From positions 2,454,501 to 2,518,500 of the forward strand of contig NZ_CP019437.1 of NCBI RefSeq assembly GCF_001940525.2: a stretch of 64,000 bases of DNA, in the 5' to 3' direction. Position 1 is the stretch's first letter. Every line of letters starts with the position of its first letter. The position numbers and the translations under genes are program-made. Shown here piece by piece: positions 53,501-61,995 of the stretch. The DNA is from Thioclava nitratireducens (lineage in GTDB: Bacteria > Pseudomonadota > Alphaproteobacteria > Rhodobacterales > Rhodobacteraceae). The notes below the pieces were generated by a model. It was given only the letters and a program-made list of their open reading frames with translations. It made no database searches and was not told the origin of the DNA.

Positions 53501-53971
53501 ATCGACGACCTTCGAGATATGCGCATTGAGCGCGACGAGGAAATTGACCGTCCCTTTGATCGTGTAGTCGATCTCGCCGATGAACTGCGCCAGACGCGGG
53601 CCTTCCGGCTCGGGCGTGCGGTAGATCGACAGATCGTCGCGCAGCTCCTCGGGATAGTCGAAGGGCCATTCCTCGGCATATTCCTCGGTGAAGAAGTCGA
53701 ACGGGTTGTAGACGGTCATATCCGCCGTGAGGTCCACTTCGATCTTCAGCTCGGTCACCGGCTCGGGAAAGACGAAGCGCGCAAGCCAGTTGCCATAGGG
53801 GTCCTGCTGGTGATTCACGAAATGCCCGCCGGGCGAGACCTTGAGCGAATGCGAGATCACCCGGGTCCGCGAATGCGGCGCGGGACGCAGGCGGATGATC
53901 TGCGGGCCGAGCGTCACCGGGCGGTCATATTGGTAATGGGTCAAGTGATAGATGCTGGCATGGATCGCCAT
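50597..53971 (-). CDS. Transglutaminase-like protein with DUF2126 putative amidoligase domain
   Basis: An 1124-residue protein. The N-terminal part is a transglutaminase-like domain with catalytic Cys180 (GSCRDSSW), His229 (DLHAWCEVF) and Asp245 (LDPTSGLL). The larger C-terminal part (from about 330) is DUF2126, classed as a putative amidoligase, with the motifs [12 protein letters not shown] and [12 protein letters not shown]. The start at 53971 gives [18 protein letters not shown] as in homologues and follows GGGAGCGAGACTT; upstream frame is not coding. First gene of the three-gene cluster with the ATP-grasp/alpha-E fusion 21 bases downstream. Confidence 0.9.
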   Translation of the reverse strand: MAIHASIYHLTHYQYDRPVTLGPQIIRLRPAPHSRTRVISHSLKVSPGGHFVNHQQDPYGNWLARFVFPEPVTELKIEVDLTADMTVYNPFDFFTEEYAEEWPFDYPEELRDDLSIYRTPEPEGPRLAQFIGEIDYTIKGTVNFLVALNAHISKVVDYTIRMDPGVQTPEETLEKCSGSCRDSSWLLVQVLRHLGFAARFVSGYLIQLKPDLEALDGPSGTDHDFTDLHAWCEVFIPGAGWIGLDPTSGLLTGESHIPLAATPHFRNAAPISGGFSSVGSPEVSFAFDMTVDRVAEHPRITKPFSDEAWGRLNALGRKVDESLKAGDVRLTMGGEPTFVSIDDFESDEWNTAAVGPQKRALADELIRRLRDRFAPGGFLHYGQGKWYPGESLPRWTFSLYWRRDGKPIWRDEDLIAKEGDKTGAGPEEAGTLMRGIAEHLGIEPDHAQPAYEDPAEWMLKEGNLPENVTPEDSKLKNPEDRARFARVFNRGLETPTGYILPVQRWQAKAQPGHRWRSEKWKTRRGKLFLIPGDSPAGFRLPLGALPYVPPAQYPYHYVTDTSLPKGDLPDFHAEMEKAVAKGLVDKPTEEHSQPVSEAQSAEPGQTIVEQDLDTIDGVVRTAISVEPRDGRLCVFMPPTEDLEDYLELIAAAEESAKAMGLPIHIEGYAPPHDPRLNVIRVAPDPGVIEVNIHPAHSWEDCVATTEAIYEEARQSRLGADKFMIDGRHTGTGGGNHVVVGGETLLDSPFLRRPDLLKSLILIWQRHPSLSYLFSGLFIGPTSQAPRIDEARHDTLYELEIALSQIHPPEAGNVPPPWLVDRLLRNMLTDVTGNTHRAEICIDKMFSPDGPTGRLGLVEFRGFEMPPDPRMSLAQQLLLRAIIARCWNAPVEGRPVRWGTVLHDRFMLPHYLWEDFTDLLADLRRHGFDLDPQWFEAQSEFRFPFCGQIEAEGVHLEIRQALEPWHVLGETGAIGGTVRYTDSSVERLQVKMTSLHQDRYRVMCNRRPVPLARTQESGVSVAGVRFKAWQPAEALHPTLPVNAPLTFDIYDDWTGRAIGGCVYHVAHPGGRNYDTFPVNGNEAEARRLARFEGHGHTPGAYRPEPEPPHPEFPLTLDLRRPVGLS

Positions 53972-54153
53972 AAGTCTCGCTCCCGCAATAGGATGTCGCG
54001 TTTCTTCACGATGACGGAGCGAGGGCATCGGTGAAAGGAACAATTTCGAAAAATACGCCCTGCCCCTGCTTATTGCGAAATCGAACGCCCAATAATGAGG
54101 CAGGAAGCGCGCCGGCAAATTATTTCCGATTATTTCACTCAGGCATTGACGCG

Positions 54154-54186
54154 TTCGTGAACCGCCGTTACCTCTTCGCTCACGAA
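54154..54186 (+). promoter_or_regulatory. Inverted repeat before the iron-binding protein gene
   Basis: TTCGTGA (54154-54160) and TCACGAA (54180-54186) form a perfect 7-bp inverted repeat around 19 bases, ending 8 bases before the GGAG ribosome site. It could be an mRNA hairpin controlling translation or a repressor site (iron-responsive is a guess). No classic Fur, Irr or RirA box was recognised. Confidence 0.35.
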
Positions 54187-54205
54187 AACGCGAATGGAGA
54201 CTTCA

Positions 54206-55207
54206 ATGACCCGGACCCTCGCCCTCGCCCTGATGGGCACGGCCCTCGCCACGCCGACGCTTGCGGATGTGAACATCTACTCCCACCGCCAGCCTGAATT
54301 GATCCAGCCCGTGCTCGACGCTTTCACCGAAGAGACCGGGATCGCGGTGAACATCGCCTATGTCGAGAAAGGCATGGTCGAGCGCCTCAAAGCCGAGGGC
54401 GACCGCTCCCCCGCCGATCTGGTGCTGACCGTCGACATCGCGCGGCTGAGCGAAGTGGTGAATGCGGATGTGACGCAGGCGGTCGAGGACCCGGCGCTGC
54501 AAGACGCGATCCCGGCCGAATTCCGCGATCCGGAAAACCACTGGTTCGGCCTGACCTCGCGGGCGCGCATCGTCTATGCCTCGAAAGAGCGCGTGGCCGA
54601 TGGCGAGGTGACGACCTATGAAGACCTCGCCTCCGAGAAATGGAAGGGCCGCATCTGCACCCGCTCCTTCACCTCGGATTACAACGTCGCGCTGACCTCC
54701 GCCTATCTCGCCCATCACGGCGAAGAGGCGACCAAGGAATGGCTCGAAGGGCTGAAAGCGAACCTCGCCAAGACGCCCGAGGGCAATGACCGCAGCCAGG
54801 TGAAATCGATCTGGGCGGGCGAATGCGACATTTCGCTGGGCAATACCTATTACATGGGCCAGATGCTCGCCGATCCCGAGCAGGCGCAATGGGCCAATTC
54901 CGTGCGCATCGCCTTCCCGGTCTTCGAGGAAGGCGGCACCCATATGAACGTCTCGGGCATGGCGATGACCAAATCCGCGCCGAACCGCGACGACGCGCTC
55001 AAGCTGATGGAATTCCTCGTCTCGGATGAGGCGCAGGAAATCTACGCCCAGACCAACCACGAATTCCCGATCAAGCCGGGCGTTGCGCGGTCCGAGCTGG
55101 TGCAAAGCTGGGGCGAGTTCACGCCCGACACGCTGGACCTCGCGAAGCTGGCAGAACTGCGCCCGACCGCGCTGAAGCTGATCGACGAGGTCGATCTCGA
55201 CGGCTGA
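54206..55207 (+). CDS. Periplasmic Fe(3+)-binding protein of an ABC importer (FbpA/FutA-like)
   Basis: A 333-residue secreted protein with signal peptide to about TPTLA-DV (residue 20), opening NIYSHRQPELIQPVLDAFTEETGI. The tyrosine pair in LGNTYYMGQML matches the iron-coordinating tyrosines of ferric-binding proteins; GNDRSQVKSIWAGECD is also family-typical. No permease or ATPase gene is adjacent, so it is an orphan. The ATG at 54206 follows GGAGACTTCA; an ATG at 54194 overlaps that site. Confidence 0.88.
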   Translation: MTRTLALALMGTALATPTLADVNIYSHRQPELIQPVLDAFTEETGIAVNIAYVEKGMVERLKAEGDRSPADLVLTVDIARLSEVVNADVTQAVEDPALQDAIPAEFRDPENHWFGLTSRARIVYASKERVADGEVTTYEDLASEKWKGRICTRSFTSDYNVALTSAYLAHHGEEATKEWLEGLKANLAKTPEGNDRSQVKSIWAGECDISLGNTYYMGQMLADPEQAQWANSVRIAFPVFEEGGTHMNVSGMAMTKSAPNRDDALKLMEFLVSDEAQEIYAQTNHEFPIKPGVARSELVQSWGEFTPDTLDLAKLAELRPTALKLIDEVDLDG

Positions 55208-55231
55208 TCGCAAGCGTGCCTCCGAAAAGAG

Positions 55232-55261
55232 AAAGCGGCGTCCAGAAGGCGCCGCTTTTTT
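55232..55261 (+). terminator. Rho-independent terminator after the iron-binding protein gene
   Basis: AAAGCGGCG and CGCCGCTTT form a perfect 9-bp stem around TCCAGAAGG, followed by TTT, 25 bases after the stop codon. Confidence 0.85.
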
Positions 55262-55290
55262 CATTCTCGCAAAGGAGCGAACCGAACCGT

Positions 55291-56064
55291 TTACTGGGCG
55301 GCGATCTGCAACGCTTCGTCGGGGCCGATGCGCACGCCGTCGATGGCAGCCATCTGCTCCAGATCCTGCTCGTAGCGGCGCTGCAGCGAGACCCGGTCGA
55401 GCGCGTCGAACTCCGCAATCGGCGTGCCCTGCGGCTGATGCTCGTGGAACCGCGCCAGACGGCGTTTCTGCTTCGGCCCGATCACGACGCCCGAATGATG
55501 CAGACGCTGCATCATCGCAATCACCGTATCGGAATGGTTGGGTTCGGCATCGGGCGCGGGCTCGAGCGACGCGCCCGGCACCAGCGCCGCCAGCGCCTCG
55601 CCGATCTGCGAGCCATGCGGCAAGACGATGATCTCGCGGGGTTCGAGCCCCGCCTTCAGATCACGCACCACGTCGACCCAGCGACGCGGGCGCGCCATCA
55701 GGCGCGGCGTCAGCTCGGCGAAGGGCTTGAGCGGGCGGCGGGCGGCGAGGTCACGCCAGAGCGCCGGGTAATAGTCTTCGTAGCTCGGCGCGTAGAGCAC
55801 CACGCGACCGACCGTCCCGGCCAGCGCTGCGCGAAACCGCTCGGCCCGTTCCTGGGCTCGGGCGAAGAGGTGATAGAGCCCCGCCGCCGCATCGCCGATC
55901 AATTGCGAATCAAGATGGACACGGCCACTGGCTGCTGCACCGATCACGGCCTGCCCATAGCCTGCGCGGGCCAGAGCGTCCTGTCCGCAGCCAAGCGTGC
56001 GGGCCATCCTGCCACTCATCCCCCCCGAAGCGGGCGCTGCAATGAAAACGTGATGCTGGTTCAT
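55291..56064 (-). CDS. Unrecognised 257-residue protein
   Basis: I do not recognise this protein. It opens MNQHHVFIAAPASGGMSGRM with a Gly-rich turn after a hydrophobic strand, has alternating strands and helices (RVVLYAPSYEDYYP, EIIVLPHGSQIGEAL), many arginines and a C-terminal helical stretch ending ALQIAAQ. The overall feel recalls sulfotransferase-like or glycosyl-modifying proteins of Rhodobacterales, but no PAPS-binding P-loop is present. No signal peptide or membrane helix. It is divergent from the nucleoside hydrolase gene. Coding is supported by clean frame, codon bias and a start with AGGACACCC nearby. Confidence 0.65.
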   Translation of the reverse strand: MNQHHVFIAAPASGGMSGRMARTLGCGQDALARAGYGQAVIGAAASGRVHLDSQLIGDAAAGLYHLFARAQERAERFRAALAGTVGRVVLYAPSYEDYYPALWRDLAARRPLKPFAELTPRLMARPRRWVDVVRDLKAGLEPREIIVLPHGSQIGEALAALVPGASLEPAPDAEPNHSDTVIAMMQRLHHSGVVIGPKQKRRLARFHEHQPQGTPIAEFDALDRVSLQRRYEQDLEQMAAIDGVRIGPDEALQIAAQ

Positions 56065-56104
56065 GTCTGGGTGTCCTTCCCTGCAGCAATTTGTCTAAAG
56101 ACCG

Positions 56105-56123
56105 AATGTGGCCAAATGTGGCC
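56105..56123. repeat. Tandem AATGTGGCC repeat in a divergent promoter region
   Basis: AATGTGGCC occurs at 56105-56113 and 56115-56123, one helical turn apart, between divergent genes. It could be a binding site for a dimeric regulator. Confidence 0.3.
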
Positions 56124-56259
56124 GGTGGCTGGAAAGCTTCGGGGCGAACACACGCATAGGTATTGTTGATTTGGTGCGCCTCACCGTCATCCGCCCCCAT
56201 ATCTGGACATCGCCGCGCCGCCGCGCCAAGGTCGCGCGGAACCCACGAAGGAGGCGAAC

Positions 56260-57195
56260 ATGGCGCGCAAGATCATCATCGACACCGATCCCGGACAGGA
56301 TGACGCGGTGGCGATCCTGCTGGCTCTGGCCAGCCCCGAGCTGGAAGTCCTGGGCATCACCTGCGTCGCCGGAAACGTGCCGCTGCCGCTGACCTCGAAG
56401 AACGCGCGCGTGGTGTGCGAACTTGCCGGACGCACGGATGTGCCGGTCTATGCGGGCTGCGACCGGCCGCTCGCGCGCGAACTGGTCACGGCGGAATATG
56501 TCCACGGCAAGACCGGGCTCGACGGGATCGAACTGCCCGAGCCTCAGATGCCGCTGCAGGAGCAGCACGCGGTCGACTTCCTGATCGAGACGCTGCGCGA
56601 CCATCCCGCAGGCAGCGTGACGCTCTGCCCGCTGGGCCCGCTCACCAATATCGCGACCGCCTTGCGCCGCGCCCCCGATATCGCCGAGAAGATCGCCGAG
56701 ATCGTGCTGATGGGCGGCGCCTATTTCGAGGTGGGCAACACCACCCCCGCCGCCGAATTCAACATTCATGTCGACCCGCAGGCCGCCGAGATCGTTTTCA
56801 CATCCGGCGTGCCTCTGGTGGTGATGCCGCTCGACGTGACGCATAAGGCGCTCACCACCCGCGCCCGCGTCGAGGCGTTCCGCAATCTCGGCACCCGCGT
56901 CGGCCATGCGGTCGCCAGCTGGACCGATTTCTTCGAGCGCTTCGACATGGCGAAATACGGCTCCGAGGGCGCGCCGCTGCACGATCCCTGCGTGATCGCC
57001 TATCTGCTCAAGCCCGACCTGTTCACGGGGCGGCATATCAATGTCGAGATCGAGACGACGTCGGAGCTGACCATGGGCATGACCGTCGCCGATTGGTGGC
57101 GCGTGACCGACCGGGCGCCGAATGCGATGTTCATGGGCGATCTGGACGCGGAAGGGTTCTACACGCTCCTGACCGAGCGCATCGCGCGGCTGTGA
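56260..57195 (+). CDS. Inosine-uridine preferring nucleoside hydrolase
   Basis: A 311-residue enzyme cleaving the N-glycosidic bond of ribonucleosides for salvage. The calcium-binding signature DTDPGQDDA is at 8-16, and NIHVDPQAA and the C-terminal HDP (about 248) complete the metal site. LMGGAYFEVGNTTPAAEFN is typical of the IunH group. AAGGAGGCGAAC precedes the ATG. No nucleoside transporter is adjacent, so substrate range is unknown. Confidence 0.93.
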   Translation: MARKIIIDTDPGQDDAVAILLALASPELEVLGITCVAGNVPLPLTSKNARVVCELAGRTDVPVYAGCDRPLARELVTAEYVHGKTGLDGIELPEPQMPLQEQHAVDFLIETLRDHPAGSVTLCPLGPLTNIATALRRAPDIAEKIAEIVLMGGAYFEVGNTTPAAEFNIHVDPQAAEIVFTSGVPLVVMPLDVTHKALTTRARVEAFRNLGTRVGHAVASWTDFFERFDMAKYGSEGAPLHDPCVIAYLLKPDLFTGRHINVEIETTSELTMGMTVADWWRVTDRAPNAMFMGDLDAEGFYTLLTERIARL

Positions 57196-57246
57196 CAGCT
57201 GGGGGGGTGCTGCCCCCGCGCTGACGGCCCTTCGCTTGCGCTTCGG

Positions 57247-57277
57247 GCGTTCGCCGGGGCGTCCTTCCACTGGAAGG
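57247..57277 (-). repeat. Dispersed intergenic repeat, copy 2
   Basis: Reverse complement of the element at 41481-41509: CCTTCCAGTGGAAGG, 7 bases, GGCGAACGC. It sits within a GC-rich block that ends in CCCCCCGGGATATTTGGGCC (57295-57314), a sequence type I recall as frequent between Rhodobacteraceae genes. Confidence 0.6.
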
Positions 57278-57343
57278 CCGCTGATCCCGCCTCACCCCCC
57301 GGGATATTTGGGCCAAGCCGAAAGTGACTGCCTGCGCATGAGA

Positions 57344-57363
57344 AAGGGGGCCGAAGCCCCCTT
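57344..57363 (-). terminator. Terminator of the cyclophilin operon
   Basis: AAGGGGGC-CGAA-GCCCCCTT hairpin ending 8 bases from the stop of the periplasmic cyclophilin gene; read on the minus strand it is followed by TTTCT. Confidence 0.75.
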
Positions 57364-57370
57364 GCCCGTC

Positions 57371-57968
<598 letters not shown>

Positions 57969-57976
<8 letters not shown>

Positions 57977-58475
57977 CGGCGGCCACCTTCACCGAGATCA
58001 TCCGGTCGGGGTTCGCCGGCGGCTCGCCGCGCGCGATCTTGTCGACATGCTCCATCCCCGAAATCACGCGGCCATAGACCGTGTATTGACCGTTCAGGAA
58101 GTGGTTGTCCTTGAAGTTGATGAAGAACTGCGAATTGGCCGAGTTCGGGTTCTGCGAGCGCGCAGCGCCCAGCGTCCCGCGATCATGCGGCAGCTTCGAG
58201 AATTCCGCCGGAAGGTCGGGATATTGCGACCCGCCCGTGCCCGCACGGCCCGGATTGTAGTCCTTTTCCATATTGGCGTTCGCGACATCGCCGGTCTGGG
58301 CCATGAAGCCCTCGATCACGCGGTGGAAGGCCACGTTGTCATAGGCGCCGTCACGGGCGAGTTGCTTCATGCGCTCGGCATGTTTCGGGGCGACGTCGCT
58401 GAGCAGCTCGATCACGACCGGCCCGTCCTTGAGCTCGATGATGATCGTGTTCTCGGGATCCTTGATATCGGCCAT
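57969..58475 (-). CDS. ppiB: Cytoplasmic cyclophilin-type peptidyl-prolyl isomerase
   Basis: A 168-residue cyclophilin without signal peptide, with FHRVIEGFMAQTGD (50-63) and NSANSQFFINF. It assists protein folding in the cytoplasm. The reading frame stays open far upstream (to 59846) opposite pgk, but the real start is the ATG at 58475, preceded by GGAGGACCCA and giving MADIKDPENTI. Confidence 0.93.
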
Positions 58476-58655
58476 TGGGTCCTCCGTTGAAATTTGGGCC
58501 GACCATAGGAGCGAGGCCCTTGCGCGGCAAGGACAAAGCGCCGCAGTTCGGTCCGCCGTGTTGACGCGACCCATCGCCGCAGGCAAGAAGAACGCAAGCC
58601 GCGGGAGCGGGCCACATTCGCGATGGCCCCCTGCGCAGATTGGGAGAGTGATATC

Positions 58656-59852
58656 ATGGCTTGGAAAACCCTCGACGAGGTCGATCTGGACGGCAAGGTC
58701 GTGCTGGTGCGCGTGGATATCAACGTGCCCGTGGAGAACGGAAAAGTGACCGACGCGACGCGGATCGAGAAGATCGTGCCGACCGTGCAGGACATCATGT
58801 CGAAGGGCGGCAAGCCGGTGCTGCTGGCGCATTTCGGGCGCCCCAAGGGGCAGGTCGTGCCGGAGATGAGCCTCGAGCCGCTGGTGCCCGCGCTGGAGAA
58901 GGCGTTCGGCTTTCCGGTGAAATTCGCAAAGGACTGCATCGGCGGCCCTGCGAAGGAAGCCGTGGGCGCGCTGCAGAAGGGCGAGGTTCTGCTGCTGGAG
59001 AACACCCGTTTCCACGCCGGCGAAGAGAAGAACGACCCCATGCTGGCCGCCGAGATGGGCGCGCTTGGCGAGGTCTATGTCAACGACGCCTTCTCGGCCG
59101 CGCACCGGGCGCACGCATCGACCGAAGGCATCGCGAAGATCCTGCCCGCCGCGGCCGGTCGCCTGATGGAGGCCGAGCTGAAAGCCCTCGAGGCGGCGCT
59201 TGGCGATCCCGAGCGTCCGGTGACGGCAGTCGTGGGCGGGGCGAAGGTCTCGACCAAGCTCGACCTGCTCGGCAATCTGGTGGCGAAGGTCGATCACCTG
59301 ATCATCGGCGGCGGCATGGCGAACACCTTCCTCGTGGCGCAAGGCATCGACGTCGGCAAATCGCTGGCCGAGCGCGACATGGCCGACACGGCGAAGGAGA
59401 TCATGGAGAAGGCCAAGGCTGCGGGCTGCAAGATCCACCTGCCCGTCGACGTGGTCGTGGCGCGCGAGTTCAAGGCGGGGGCCGAGAACGAGACCGTGGC
59501 CAATGACGCCTGTCCCGCGGATGCGATGATCCTCGATGCCGGACCGAAATCGGTCGAGGAAATCAGTAAGGTCTTCGAGAACTCGCGCACGCTGATCTGG
59601 AACGGCCCGCTCGGCGCCTTCGAGATCGCACCCTTCGATGCGGCGACCAATGCGGCGGCGGCGAAAGCGGCCGAGCTGACGCGCGAGGAGAAGCTGATCT
59701 CGGTCGCGGGCGGCGGCGACACGGTGGCCGCGCTCAACAAGGCCGGTGCGGCGAAGGATTTCTCCTATATCTCTACCGCTGGCGGTGCCTTCCTCGAATG
59801 GATGGAAGGCAAGGTCCTGCCCGGCGTGGCGGCGCTCGACCAGCAAAGCTGA
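58656..59852 (+). CDS. pgk: Phosphoglycerate kinase
   Basis: A 398-residue glycolytic/Calvin-cycle enzyme exchanging phosphate between 1,3-bisphosphoglycerate and ADP. The N-terminal substrate motif [18 protein letters not shown] (16-33), [13 protein letters not shown] and the nucleotide-loop [13 protein letters not shown] are intact. The ATG at 58656 follows GGGAGAGTG; an ATG at 58623 would add eleven unconserved residues. A terminator separates it from fba. Confidence 0.96.
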   Translation: MAWKTLDEVDLDGKVVLVRVDINVPVENGKVTDATRIEKIVPTVQDIMSKGGKPVLLAHFGRPKGQVVPEMSLEPLVPALEKAFGFPVKFAKDCIGGPAKEAVGALQKGEVLLLENTRFHAGEEKNDPMLAAEMGALGEVYVNDAFSAAHRAHASTEGIAKILPAAAGRLMEAELKALEAALGDPERPVTAVVGGAKVSTKLDLLGNLVAKVDHLIIGGGMANTFLVAQGIDVGKSLAERDMADTAKEIMEKAKAAGCKIHLPVDVVVAREFKAGAENETVANDACPADAMILDAGPKSVEEISKVFENSRTLIWNGPLGAFEIAPFDAATNAAAAKAAELTREEKLISVAGGGDTVAALNKAGAAKDFSYISTAGGAFLEWMEGKVLPGVAALDQQS

Positions 59853-59901
59853 GCCGCGCGCCCTGAAAACGGGCGGGAGACAGGAAAGAGCAAACGGATC
59901 G

Positions 59902-59936
59902 GGCCGGGGCTGTGAAAGCGCCCCGGCCTTGTCTTT
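59902..59936 (+). terminator. Terminator between pgk and fba
   Basis: GGCCGGGG (59902-59909) pairs with CCCCGGCC (59921-59928), followed by TTGTCTTTT, 50 bases after the pgk stop. Confidence 0.8.
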
Positions 59937-60087
59937 TCGCGCAGCGTTTCAAGGCGCGCGAGGGCGGGGCCGGCGAGGACACGCCAAAATGCGCGCCGTT
60001 TCGATATGTTAGCGTCACCAGCGTTGCATCGCACCGGCGCGGAAACTATCCCTTCAGACGACCCTATATCCCGCAGGAGGAATTCCC

Positions 60088-60981
60088 ATGTCCAACGCCA
60101 AGCAGACCGAGCAGATGCGCGAGGGCAACGGCTTCATCGCGGCCCTCGACCAGTCGGGCGGCTCCACCCCCAAGGCGCTGCGGCTCTACGGCATCGAGGA
60201 AGATGCCTATAACAGCGAAGACGAGATGTTCGACCTGATCCACCAGATGCGCTCGCGGATCATCAAATCCCCCGCCTTCACCGGCGAGAAAGTGGTGGGC
60301 GCGATCCTGTTCGAGCAGACGATGGATCGTGACATCGACGGCACCCCCACCGCCACCTATCTTTGGGAAAAGCGCGGCGTGGTGCCCTTCCTGAAGATCG
60401 ACAAGGGCCTCGAGGCCGAGGAGCACGGCGTGCAGCTGATGAAGCCGATCCCGAACCTCGACGCTCTGCTGGAGCGTGCCGTGAAGGCGGGCATCTTCGG
60501 CACCAAGGAGCGCTCGGTGATCTCGGCGGCCAATGTCGGCGGCATAAAGGCGATCGTCGATCAGCAGTTCGAGCTGGGCATGCAGGTTCTCAGCCACGAC
60601 CTCGTGCCGATCCTCGAACCGGAAGTGACGATCTCGATCTCCGACAAGGACGAGGCCGAGCAGATGCTGCTGGCCGAGATCCTGAGCCATCTCGACGCAG
60701 TGCCCGAGGGCAAGCAGGTGATGCTGAAGCTCTCGCTGCCGACCGAGCCGAACCGCTACAAGCCGCTGGTCGACCACCCGAAGGTGCTGAAGGTCGTGGC
60801 GCTCTCGGGCGGCTATTCGCGCGACGAGGCGAACGAGAAGCTGGCCAAGAACACCGGCATGATCGCGTCCTTCTCGCGCGCGCTGACCGAGGGCCTCTCG
60901 GCCCAGCAGTCGGACGAGGAATTCAACGCGATGCTGGAAGATGCGATCACCTCGATCCATGCGGCGTCTGTGGCCGGGTAA
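60088..60981 (+). CDS. Class I fructose-bisphosphate aldolase
   Basis: A 297-residue aldolase cleaving fructose-1,6-bisphosphate to two triose phosphates by a Schiff base. The family opening [17 protein letters not shown] is at 15-31 and the likely Schiff-base lysine is Lys214 in [11 protein letters not shown]. It belongs to the compact bacterial class I type rather than the zinc class II enzyme. CAGGAGGAATTCCC precedes the ATG. It has its own transcription unit after the pgk terminator. Confidence 0.93.
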   Translation: MSNAKQTEQMREGNGFIAALDQSGGSTPKALRLYGIEEDAYNSEDEMFDLIHQMRSRIIKSPAFTGEKVVGAILFEQTMDRDIDGTPTATYLWEKRGVVPFLKIDKGLEAEEHGVQLMKPIPNLDALLERAVKAGIFGTKERSVISAANVGGIKAIVDQQFELGMQVLSHDLVPILEPEVTISISDKDEAEQMLLAEILSHLDAVPEGKQVMLKLSLPTEPNRYKPLVDHPKVLKVVALSGGYSRDEANEKLAKNTGMIASFSRALTEGLSAQQSDEEFNAMLEDAITSIHAASVAG

Positions 60982-61470
60982 GATCGGTTACCGATCAGGG
61001 GGCGCTGCCCGATTCATAGCTGCCGGTTGGACACCTCCGACGCCGTGTCGGAATGGAGGCAACGGCATGCGCATACCCGCTGCCGCGCCGATGGGATCGG
61101 TGGGCAGACGATGAACGCTGAGAGGGCGCGGAACCTACCGCGCCCTCTTTTTATTTTTACCAGATCTAAGGCGCGGCAGCCCCTTTTCATGCTCGGCGAG
61201 CCTCCACGCGAAGCCCCCGCAAAGCGGGTCTGTCGGGTCTCTTGCGGCGCGTTCGCCTTGGGGTTCGCAGCGGTCAAACAGCGCAGGGCGCTGGCGTGGT
61301 CGCCGCCGCCACGCATATCCACTCCCCTTGCACCGCGATTCCCAGCGGTTTCGTTTCTCCGATCGAGACGGCGGCAAATTCAGCGGCGTTTTTAGGGAAG
61401 CCTTAAGGCGGCGTTGCTATGCCTCGTGTGACCGCTTTGTTCCCGGCCCAAGAAACACGAGGTCTCGTTC
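60982..61470. other. Intergenic region after fba with strong RNA structures
   Basis: A hairpin GATCGG-TTA-CCGATC directly follows the fba stop. Then comes a nested structure (61021-61067: TGCCG/CGGCA outside, CCTCC/GGAGG inside) and a strong terminator at 61121-61157. Beyond it, about 61160-61470 is GC-rich with no credible gene; it contains a GCGAAGCCCCCGCAAAGC segment. The first part may encode a small RNA (see findings). Confidence 0.45.
61121..61157 (+). terminator. Strong Rho-independent terminator far from any gene end
   Basis: AGAGGGCGCGG (61121-61131) pairs perfectly with CCGCGCCCTCT (61138-61148) around AACCTA, then TTTTATTTTT. It lies 140 bases after fba, with structured sequence between, so it may end an sRNA or a long fba 3' UTR. 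Confidence 0.85.
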
Positions 61471-61626
61471 ATGCAACCGACTCCCGATGCCTCCGGCTCG
61501 ACGTTACGGGGCTGGCGCCTCCGCAACTTCCCCGATTGCGCGGCGATCTCGGTCGCGAGGCTCCGGTCATCTCTTTCCGCGCGCGCTTTCCGAGACGCCT
61601 TCGAATTCCGACTGAGGTTTCAATAG
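61471..61626 (+). CDS. Possible small ORF or STAS-gene remnant before the cheY-like gene
   Basis: A 51-codon frame that opens MQPTPDASGSTLRGWRLRNF, with GAGG 8 bases upstream of the ATG and its stop directly abutting the cheY-like ATG. The segment FPDCAAISVARLRSSL faintly resembles the opening of STAS-domain proteins, which I recall preceding the cheY-cheA genes in related clusters, so it may be a truncated relic. It could also be non-coding. Weakly supported. Confidence 0.3.
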   Translation: MQPTPDASGSTLRGWRLRNFPDCAAISVARLRSSLSARAFRDAFEFRLRFQ

Positions 61627-61995
61627 ATGACACGCAGTATTCTGGTGGTCGACGACTCCCTGTCGGTCCGACAAATGATCGCCACGACCTTGAAGAGCGC
61701 TGGCTACGACGTGGCCACTGCGGTGGACGGGCAGGACGCGCTGGACATCAGCCGGACCCGTAGCTTCGATGCGATCATCACGGACCAGAACATGCCACGG
61801 CTCGACGGGCTGGGGTTCTGCCAGGCATTCCGGGCACGCCCCGCCAACCTCGGCGTGCCAATCGTCTTCCTGTCGACCGAAACCGCAGCCGCGATCAAGG
61901 ACAAGGCCCGCGCGGCGGGAGCCATCGGCTGGATGGTGAAGCCGTTCGACCAGCAGAAACTCCTTTCGGTAATCGGCAAGGTGGTGGGGACATGA
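61627..61995 (+). CDS. Single-domain response regulator (CheY-like)
   Basis: A 122-residue receiver domain: acidic pair Asp9-Asp10 in VVDDS, phosphoacceptor Asp53 in IITDQNMP, the signalling serine in FLSTE, and the conserved lysine in VKPF (residue 109). It would be phosphorylated by the CheA encoded next. Position as first full gene of the chemotaxis operon and ATGA overlap with cheA support a CheY role, though sporulation- or adhesion-type signalling pathways use the same parts. Confidence 0.9.
   Translation: MTRSILVVDDSLSVRQMIATTLKSAGYDVATAVDGQDALDISRTRSFDAIITDQNMPRLDGLGFCQAFRARPANLGVPIVFLSTETAAAIKDKARAAGAIGWMVKPFDQQKLLSVIGKVVGT

Noticed and set aside
58476..59846. Upstream extension of the ppiB frame opposite pgk
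   Set aside because: Pgk is complete on the plus strand, and ppiB has a good ribosome site and conserved start at 58475.
61027..61395. Open frame of 122 codons after fba
   Set aside because: It runs through the terminator at 61121-61157 and its product has no protein-like character or ribosome site.
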